In this document: positions 1-4,991 of the stretch, in pieces
How the letters are laid out: every line of letters begins with the position of its first letter
Numbering within the stretch: the first letter of the stretch is position 1
DNA from: Bacteroidales bacterium
GTDB lineage: Bacteria > Bacteroidota > Bacteroidia > Bacteroidales > UBA7960
DNA: 6,952 nt
Direction: 5' to 3'
Assembly (NCBI GenBank): GCA_007132865.1
Contig: SLNU01000341.1
Location: 1-6,952, forward strand
Position numbers and translations under genes: made by a program
The notes under the pieces: generated by a model
The model's database searches: none
What the model saw: only the letters and a program-made list of their open reading frames with translations
Told to the model about the DNA's origin: nothing

Positions 1-9
1 ATATCTAAA

Positions 10-15
10 CCCCTA
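10..15 (-). promoter_or_regulatory. Probable ribosome binding site of the next gene beyond the left edge
   Basis: On the minus strand TAGGGG lies near the left edge, and the last two bases of the window read AT. If the next base outside is G, an ATG would sit 7 bases from this site, an ideal distance. By gene order the product would probably be the major capsid protein, but none of it lies in the window. Confidence 0.35.
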
Positions 16-22
16 CAAGATG

Positions 23-37
23 TTCCCAAAATGGGAA
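23..37 (-). other. Small hairpin after the tandem stop of the 146-residue gene
   Basis: TTCCCA and TGGGAA form a perfect 6-bp inverted repeat around a three-base loop, five bases after the second TAA. There is no U-tract behind it on the minus strand, so it is a poor intrinsic terminator. It may instead protect the upstream mRNA end or separate expression of the next gene, or be chance. Confidence 0.35.
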
Positions 38-44
38 AGAGTTA

Positions 45-485
45 TTAGACATTCACATCATTCGTAGAGACCAGATGCCACGCTATACCGTCACTATAGA
101 ACAGCAGAAAAGCATGTTTTGTGCCTTCAACTACGTCTGTCAAAGTCAATGCCTCGGTTGGATCAACTACAGTCAGAGCCTTATCATTGTCCCACCCGTC
201 AGTCTGAATGGTCAAAAACTGCTGACTCATCCTGTTCGGGGGTGGGAGAGTAAGAGCAACATTGTTCGTGATGACGGCGGCAGATTGATCACCATCTGTA
301 GATTTGTTAATCTTCACATACCTAATGGGATCGAGTGCAGTGGTTACTCCCATAGCAGCATCTACGGTAGTAATTTCTCCAAGATTTTCAGTCTGATCTG
401 TCGTAGCCGCAGCGAGACCAGTGCTGATATTGTAAAACACATTCCCATAAGCATATTTGCTAGCTTCCTGTCCAAATTGGAACAT
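45..485 (-). CDS. Small beta-rich virion protein, candidate capsid decoration protein
   Basis: This 146-residue protein starts at an ATG with an excellent AAGGAG site and ends with tandem TAA TAA (47-42). It is predicted to be mostly beta strand, with alternating hydrophobic residues in RYVKINKS (55-62), AVITNNVALTLPPP (70-83), QFLTIQTDGW (89-98), KALTVV (102-107) and HAFLLFYSDGIAWHLVS (124-140). There is no signal peptide, membrane segment or enzyme motif. Its place after the scaffold and before the expected major capsid gene matches that of small head-decoration proteins such as lambda gpD in other phages. The closing 'FYSDGxxWHLV' pattern is common in beta-sandwich virion proteins. Function is inferred from position and predicted fold; a head-fibre or other head-completion role is also possible. 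Confidence 0.85.
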   Translation of the reverse strand: MFQFGQEASKYAYGNVFYNISTGLAAATTDQTENLGEITTVDAAMGVTTALDPIRYVKINKSTDGDQSAAVITNNVALTLPPPNRMSQQFLTIQTDGWDNDKALTVVDPTEALTLTDVVEGTKHAFLLFYSDGIAWHLVSTNDVNV

Positions 486-492
486 AGTCTAA

Positions 493-498
493 CTCCTT
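493..498 (-). promoter_or_regulatory. Ribosome binding site of the 146-residue gene, overlapping the scaffold stop
   Basis: On the minus strand AAGGAG lies 7 bases before the ATG at 485. The first bases belong to the TAA stop of the scaffold-like gene (499-497). It is the best ribosome site in the window, consistent with an abundant structural product. Confidence 0.85.
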
Positions 499-1387
499 AA
501 CCGAAAGGTCCCCTCGCAAAAGCGAGGACTTTTTGAATCTCGTCTTGCATAGACTCCTTCTGAGTCTGAGTCCCAACACTTGTGCGAGCAGTACCCGCCG
601 GAGCTTGTGGGATTTCTTCTTTAAGTTTCTTATTCGAGGGTTTTGTTTTAGGAGCGGGGTTTTTCTTTTTACCATTCATACCGGTTCGACGACGAAATTC
701 CTCAGCAGTCTTAGCCAAATTTTCCTGCAAGGTAAGGTCTGGTTCTTTTTGCGCAATCTCAGTAGAGATGTGTCCAAGATACTGTGAATGTTCAATCAAG
801 TCAGGGTTCTCGCTATAAAACCCCTGTATGGTATTTTGCAGTTGAACCGTCTTCATGACCTCGTTAGATATCACTTGAGGCAAGTCACGAACCACATAAG
901 AAAGTGTTTTCTGCATTGTGTTATTCAAGACTTTATTGAGATTATCTTTTGATGAGAATAGTTCCTCAAAATCCTCATCCGATACAAGTTCCAAAGAAGT
1001 CTCAGGTTTTTCTTGTTCTCTTTGTTCATCCGGTTTATTGAAAATTTTGCTAGAAATTTCTTCAAGTTGTTTGAGTAAAGCTTTATTTTGTTCTCTAAGT
1101 AGATTAAGTTCTGATTTTTCAACATCTTCTGACTCTTCATCAGAATCATTTTCTACTCCTTCTTCAGGAGTTTCAGGAGAATCCTCAGATTCAGATTCCT
1201 CGGTATGCTCTGCATGTTCCTTAGAAGGTTCGGCATCTGGGACATCCGATTTCTGGGATTCTCCTATACCAAAACGATTCATCAATCCACGACTAAAGTT
1301 CAAAACTTCTTCCAGTTCGTTAGGCTGTTCCGGTTGTTCCGGTTGTTCCGTTGATTGTTCCTCAACTGTGTTTTCATTCTCACTCAT
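497..1387 (-). CDS. Probable capsid scaffolding protein
   Basis: This 296-residue hydrophilic protein probably guides procapsid assembly and is then released or degraded. The call rests on position (after the portal) and architecture, not on a catalytic motif. The N-terminus has a Gln/Glu/Pro repeat (14-22), then ELEEVLNFSRG (24-34). A strongly acidic, probably disordered stretch (about 45-92) follows. Residues 90-116 look like a coiled coil. A helical core (134-236) includes FYSENPDLIEHSQYL (190-204) and FRRRTG (231-236), a pattern I associate with scaffold-like proteins of other phages. Then comes a basic segment GKKKNPAPKTKPSNKKLK (239-256). The last residues, DEIQKVLAFARGPFG, echo 24-40. 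An acidic front and basic, helical C-terminal end fit scaffolds whose C-terminus binds the coat. No protease domain is present. Its stop overlaps the ribosome site of the next gene. Confidence 0.72.
   Translation of the reverse strand: MSENENTVEEQSTEQPEQPEQPNELEEVLNFSRGLMNRFGIGESQKSDVPDAEPSKEHAEHTEESESEDSPETPEEGVENDSDEESEDVEKSELNLLREQNKALLKQLEEISSKIFNKPDEQREQEKPETSLELVSDEDFEELFSSKDNLNKVLNNTMQKTLSYVVRDLPQVISNEVMKTVQLQNTIQGFYSENPDLIEHSQYLGHISTEIAQKEPDLTLQENLAKTAEEFRRRTGMNGKKKNPAPKTKPSNKKLKEEIPQAPAGTARTSVGTQTQKESMQDEIQKVLAFARGPFG
508..529 (-). promoter_or_regulatory. GC-rich mRNA hairpin just before the 146-residue gene
   Basis: GCGAGG and CCTCGC (522-527 and 512-517) form a perfect 6-bp stem around a four-base loop, UUUU in the mRNA. 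The stem extends by two more pairs (528-529 with 508-509) across a two-base bulge. It lies in the last codons of the scaffold gene, about 10 bases before the ribosome site of the next gene. It lacks a following U-tract, so it is not a classic terminator. A processing, stability or translation-control role is possible but inferred. It also encodes the scaffold C-terminal LAFARG. Confidence 0.5.
1323..1349 (-). repeat. Three tandem 9-base repeats in the scaffold gene
   Basis: Read on the plus strand, GGCTGTTCC is followed by two identical GGTTGTTCC units. On the coding strand they encode the Glu-Gln-Pro repeat near the scaffold N-terminus. One unit differs by one base. The unit length is three codons, so copy changes keep the frame. 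It looks like a small replication-slippage repeat in a disordered segment. Confidence 0.85.
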
Positions 1388-1622
1388 CGCTCATCTCCCT
1401 CTCTTCCTCAAGTATTTGATCTCTCAAATCATAAACAAAAGTCATGGAGTCGTATAGTGTTCGTGCCATACCCTGTAAGTGATGGAGTTCATCAGCTTTA
1501 CAATACATTAGTTTTTCTTTTATTTGTTCTATTCTTGTTTCTTGATGTCTCATAAAATTTCGCCAAGCAGGATTTCTGCTAAGTCTATCAATATCGTCAA
1601 GGCTGCATGGGCATTCCAGCAT
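1380..1622 (-). CDS. Small helical protein between portal and scaffold, function unknown
   Basis: This 80-residue protein is not recognised with confidence. It begins with a Cys-rich MLECPCSLDDI and continues with RNPAWRNFM (16-24). Predicted amphipathic helices follow, including RHQETRIEQIKEKL (25-38) and HHLQGMARTL (47-56), and the end is very acidic (EEEREMSDE). There is no signal peptide or membrane segment. Its start overlaps the portal gene by 26 bases in another frame and is preceded by a near-ideal AGGAG. Its stop overlaps the scaffold start by 8 bases (ATGAGTGA). I recall small helical proteins of this kind between portal and scaffold genes in other phages, usually listed as hypothetical. 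A head-assembly helper or connector role is only inferred from position. Confidence 0.85.
   Translation of the reverse strand: MLECPCSLDDIDRLSRNPAWRNFMRHQETRIEQIKEKLMYCKADELHHLQGMARTLYDSMTFVYDLRDQILEEEREMSDE
1395..1400 (-). promoter_or_regulatory. Ribosome binding site of the scaffold-like gene
   Basis: On the minus strand AGGGAG lies 7 bases before the ATG at 1387, inside the last codons of the 80-residue gene. Together with the ATGAGTGA overlap it supports coupled translation and this start. Confidence 0.75.
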
Positions 1623-3492
1623 CTGCGTACTCCTGTACAGGGACTATATTCCCGGCTTGAGCCTGGGCTTGAGTTTGATCGTCTTGCTGTATGATGAATT
1701 CTTCCACGTTCTTAGCACCAAGTTGTTTAGCCACATGGCGGAAGACCCGAGGGATATCTAAACCAACCATCTGTGCCATTTCCGGCTGGGCCATGATAGT
1801 CTGGAAGATCGTAACCCAGGCTTGTGAGTCTTCGTTTCCGGGAATAGTCCCATCCGGAGGAATCACATCGAAATCAACTGCCAAGGAAAGCGGGTCGATA
1901 GTCAAATATTCATGGTCCCCATAAGTAGAACGCAAATTATCCACATGACGACCAAGAACACGTGCGGTAACGTCTTCAGATGCCAACTGCTGAGTTTGTG
2001 CAGCAACCAGATAACCCATGTCTTGGTGAAACTGTACTCCAATTTTACGAGCAAGTTGGGCTAACCGAGACGCAGCGGAATGCTGAACGCCACGAGTTTC
2101 TGTGGCTGTAATCCGTTCAGAGGTCTTCCGTTGGATTCCTTGCAAGATGTCTGTAGCCCCAGTAACACGTTGAATAATGTCGATGAGGGCAGAGATGTCA
2201 TTCATGTGGTTTGAGGTCACGTCTGGAACGGCCAAAGGTTCAATGATGTCCTTCACCCCTGTTCCCCAAGCGGCTTCTCGAGTACGAATAAACGCACCTT
2301 CTTCAAGGTTCCTACAATCATTCATGTTTGCACGTTTAGGATCAACGATGTAAGCACCGTTAATACATTTACGAAGATTCTTGATACGTGCATTAGTCAA
2401 GAAGTCAATCGTATGTTGCATTCCATAGATGAGTTCTAACCTAGAAATTGGACATACTGTTCGACCATCAGTATCAGGACACGAAACAGCAACCGGAAAC
2501 ATGTTGTGGTGAAATTTCATCTTGCTTGCCTGTACGATTACCCGGTCCCCAGCCACAGCAAAAAGCCACTTTTCAGGATAGTCACTTGAACCAAGTTCCC
2601 ACTCAGAGGGTACCAAGTTTACGTATAAATAAACTATGTCCACCGGGTTAGTTGTGGCCATACCTGAACGTTGCTCAAATCCATAATAGTCAGTGTTGTT
2701 TGGAGAAGTTTCCATCCGGAACGTGGACATACCCTCGATGTGTTTTAGGTAACGTACATTAAAGATTCGTCCCGACGAGTTCTTTTCCTTCGTCAACATT
2801 TCCATTCGGTTCTCACGACGAACCCAACCAAAAAATTCACCACGTTGAAGTTCATTCAACGGGACATGAGGGTCTGGAATGACCGAGTAAGGATCAATGT
2901 TATGTATTGTGTGACCCTCAAAAGAAGTACCTTTTACGTACTTAGAACCACCCATCGGAACGGGGTCTTCTCTAAGAACCGTTCCTTTATTAACGGTCCA
3001 GATAGGTGTAGCCGCCCCGAACCCATAAACGAAACTATCACGAAAAACAGTCCCGAGGTTAATAGCTGCTTTGGTCTTGATCATTTGGAGGTTTACGTGA
3101 AGTTCCAACAACGCCGCACCGGCTACGTCTTCTGGCCCCATCGGCTCGTAACGGAAAATCGGATAATCCAAATAAGCTGCGGCCATATAAGTAGTAAGTG
3201 TGTCTAACACAGCCATCGAGACAGGGATAACTATCGACGTGGCTTTCCTTTTGTCCCGGCGTTTAAGGGCTTTTTCTTCCGAGTCCAAATCCACATAGGC
3301 TGTGAGAACACGATCAATCTCCCGCCACGTATCATGTTTTTGCCGTACAACTGCTGACCCGTCCCTAGCTCGTTCCAACAGCATTGAGAGGATTCTTTTG
3401 TGTGTATCATTTTTTGGATCCCAATCTAAACCACCAGGGTACGAATAGTCATAGTGTACCTGATGGAGTGGGTCTTTAGATAAGTTGATCAT
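1597..3492 (-). CDS. Phage portal (head-tail connector) protein
   Basis: This 631-residue protein would form the dodecameric ring at one capsid vertex, through which TerL packages DNA and to which the tail attaches. The sequence resembles the large portals of podovirus-type phages. An N-terminal helical region with W56 is followed by SIVIPVSMAVLDTL (86-99). Next come FRDSFVYGFGAATPIW (150-165) and the portal-typical IDPYSVIPDPHVP (199-211). A region with GMQHTIDFLTNARIKNL (357-373) precedes a helical stretch with TSERITATETRG (457-468), the 'R-T-A-T-E' type motif of portals. The C-terminal part has DFDVIPPDGTIPGNEDSQAW (540-559), then a Gln/Ala-rich linker (606-614). It directly follows terL, as in many phages. 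Its last 26 bases contain the start of the next gene, and no domain appears missing. The family call is secure; the subfamily is not determined. Confidence 0.93.
   Translation of the reverse strand: MINLSKDPLHQVHYDYSYPGGLDWDPKNDTHKRILSMLLERARDGSAVVRQKHDTWREIDRVLTAYVDLDSEEKALKRRDKRKATSIVIPVSMAVLDTLTTYMAAAYLDYPIFRYEPMGPEDVAGAALLELHVNLQMIKTKAAINLGTVFRDSFVYGFGAATPIWTVNKGTVLREDPVPMGGSKYVKGTSFEGHTIHNIDPYSVIPDPHVPLNELQRGEFFGWVRRENRMEMLTKEKNSSGRIFNVRYLKHIEGMSTFRMETSPNNTDYYGFEQRSGMATTNPVDIVYLYVNLVPSEWELGSSDYPEKWLFAVAGDRVIVQASKMKFHHNMFPVAVSCPDTDGRTVCPISRLELIYGMQHTIDFLTNARIKNLRKCINGAYIVDPKRANMNDCRNLEEGAFIRTREAAWGTGVKDIIEPLAVPDVTSNHMNDISALIDIIQRVTGATDILQGIQRKTSERITATETRGVQHSAASRLAQLARKIGVQFHQDMGYLVAAQTQQLASEDVTARVLGRHVDNLRSTYGDHEYLTIDPLSLAVDFDVIPPDGTIPGNEDSQAWVTIFQTIMAQPEMAQMVGLDIPRVFRHVAKQLGAKNVEEFIIQQDDQTQAQAQAGNIVPVQEYADAGMPMQP
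1630..1634 (-). promoter_or_regulatory. Ribosome binding site of the 80-residue gene, inside the portal gene
   Basis: On the minus strand AGGAG lies 7 bases before the ATG at 1622, within the last codons of the portal gene. The match and spacing are near ideal. This decides the start of the small gene and argues that it is really translated. Confidence 0.8.
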
Positions 3493-3501
3493 ATAATCCT
3501 C
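3489..3501 (-). promoter_or_regulatory. ATGA junction and ribosome site, terL to portal
   Basis: The portal ATG (3492-3490) overlaps the terL TGA (3491-3489) as ATGA. On the minus strand GAGG (3501-3498) lies 5 bases before the ATG, inside the last codons of terL. This fixes the portal start and implies coupled translation of motor and portal. Confidence 0.75.
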
Positions 3502-4991
3502 ATCCCTTCAAGAGCTGGTTCGTACGAGTTTTCTAGTTTTTTGTATTCGGCTTCTATCTTTTCATAATCATCATCGTCCGAATACATAGACGGGAAATAC
3601 CTGGAGCCTTCCTCAAGTACCGGAATAAAATAAGCAAAAGCATCCATGATGTCAGATTTTTTAGAACGTGGAAAAGACATGAGTTGGGCTTCTAATGGCC
3701 CAGAACAAGACCGGTTGTGGTAAATCTGGCCTTGTCTGTAAAATGGAGCCATCATTGAGATACGGTTTTCTTTCTTGTCTCGTGGTTTTAACTCAACAAT
3801 ATGTATGTAACTTTTGCCTCGACGAGCAAGTTCATTCCTTAAAGGATAAAGAATAAATTCATTCAGAGAGTTTACTTCAATCCCCAATACAAAGGAGCCG
3901 AGTTTATCACACATATTTATTGCATGTTCGTAGATTTCATCCGGCATAAACTTTCCAGACACACAGTCACGGTAATAAATGGAATTCAACTTTGTGTTCA
4001 CACCTACACCAACAATAGCTGAATCGTCCGAAGACATCTTTACCGTTTTAGCCGGGTCAACAAGAACAATATTCTCAATGTCGCCTTTTTGGAGTTGGTC
4101 TTGAAAACTCTCATCTGTTTCCTCGTAGTACCGAAAGTGTTTTGACGAAAAGATGGCGTCTTCTGTAGAGATGGGCATATTCCGGTATTCACGGTAGAAG
4201 ATGTCCAAATCTCCGTTTCGACGAAAGTCCTCGGCCAGTCCCTTCACTTGTTCATCTGTCATATACGAGGGCCAAAAGGACTTATAATTATCATCACACA
4301 ACGACAAACGGAGATGCTCCCAAGAAGAATCCTCAAACAAATTATTTAGAAGAGAATCCTCATGCAAAACTGTCCCGATAACGATGACTCGCCAGTTTTG
4401 ACTTCCTTTATCTACGGCACCAAGTAGATCCGCATGAAACCATTCCCATTGTTTCTTACGCGTCTCTTCGTTCCGTACATCTTCAGGATCTTCCAAGTCA
4501 TCAACCACAAAAAGATCGGGGCGATAGTTCCTATAAAGCATTCCTCGGATTTGCTGACCAGAACCACGTGGATATATTTGGATTCCTGTAGAAGTTTGCC
4601 ACTTTTCTTTAGACCAACTATCTGATTTCAGTATCCCGAAAAATTTTATCAAGTCTTCGTTGGACATCATTTCCATTTTTAAGTTCTCGGATTGTTCCAC
4701 CGCGGCGTTGGCTGTGCAAGAAACTGGCACGATGTACTTCGCGTCCGAAAAAACTATCTGATGAGCTGGCAGGAGCATGTTTATTGTGGAAGTTTTCCCG
4801 AATCCACGAGGCGCAGCTATACAAACCTTCTGATGTTTCGACTGGATAAGTTCAAATATTTGGTGATGAAGTTTCGAGAACGGTCTGTAAAAACGTTCAG
4901 GAAAAAAAGTACGACCAAACAGGGCCAAGTCCGTATAGCACCGCGCCAGCAGGTCTTCCATTTCTCCATCTAATTCCGTTTGATGTATCAT
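3489..4991 (-). CDS. terL: Phage terminase large subunit (packaging ATPase and nuclease)
   Basis: This is the motor that docks on the portal, pumps DNA into the procapsid by ATP hydrolysis and cuts the concatemer. It has 500 residues from the ATG at 4991, a usual length for TerL. The N-terminal ATPase shows a terminase-type Walker A, APRGFGKTS (60-68, with R62 and K66), a Walker B LFVVDDLED (160-168, D164/D165 with E167 as candidate catalytic glutamate) and a coupling motif VIVIGTVLHED (202-212). The C-terminal RNase H-like nuclease shows three acidic motifs: LVDPA (D312), GIEVN (E372) and KKSDIMDAFAY (D447, D450). All expected motifs are present, so it looks intact. The tail after 470 is charged (a run of four Asp, then Lys/Glu-rich). 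It is flanked by ATGA overlaps with the LamG gene and the portal gene. No small terminase subunit is visible in the window. Confidence 0.97.
   Translation of the reverse strand: MIHQTELDGEMEDLLARCYTDLALFGRTFFPERFYRPFSKLHHQIFELIQSKHQKVCIAAPRGFGKTSTINMLLPAHQIVFSDAKYIVPVSCTANAAVEQSENLKMEMMSNEDLIKFFGILKSDSWSKEKWQTSTGIQIYPRGSGQQIRGMLYRNYRPDLFVVDDLEDPEDVRNEETRKKQWEWFHADLLGAVDKGSQNWRVIVIGTVLHEDSLLNNLFEDSSWEHLRLSLCDDNYKSFWPSYMTDEQVKGLAEDFRRNGDLDIFYREYRNMPISTEDAIFSSKHFRYYEETDESFQDQLQKGDIENIVLVDPAKTVKMSSDDSAIVGVGVNTKLNSIYYRDCVSGKFMPDEIYEHAINMCDKLGSFVLGIEVNSLNEFILYPLRNELARRGKSYIHIVELKPRDKKENRISMMAPFYRQGQIYHNRSCSGPLEAQLMSFPRSKKSDIMDAFAYFIPVLEEGSRYFPSMYSDDDDYEKIEAEYKKLENSYEPALEGMRII
4988..4991 (-). other. 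ATGA stop/start junction, LamG gene to terL
   Basis: The terL ATG (4991-4989) and the LamG-gene TGA (4990-4988) share bases as ATGA. No good Shine-Dalgarno is seen upstream (the nearest G-rich stretch is about 13 bases away), so terL is probably translated by reinitiation or coupling after the LamG gene. This junction is the main reason to prefer the ATG at 4991 over an in-frame TTG at 5009. Confidence 0.8.

Noticed and set aside
75..500. Plus-strand open frame of 141 codons antisense to the 146-residue gene.
   Set aside because: The minus-strand gene has an ideal ribosome site, tandem stops and the expected operon position. The plus-strand product shows no recognisable domain.
460..675. Minus-strand 71-codon basic frame crossing the scaffold stop, considered as a frameshift extension of the scaffold.
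   Set aside because: The A-rich stretch near 660-672 does not form a canonical slippery heptamer (only five A in a row in each run), and the product is an implausibly basic sequence overlapping two good genes.
918..1457. Plus-strand open frame of 179 codons, very Ser-rich.
   Set aside because: It is antisense to the acidic scaffold gene. Glu/Asp-rich coding sequence read backwards gives Ser-rich open frames. Its composition is low complexity and all neighbouring genes are on the minus strand.
2845..3207. Plus-strand 120-codon frame antisense to the portal gene.
   Set aside because: It lies wholly inside the portal coding region, has no recognisable motif, and runs against the direction of every supported gene.
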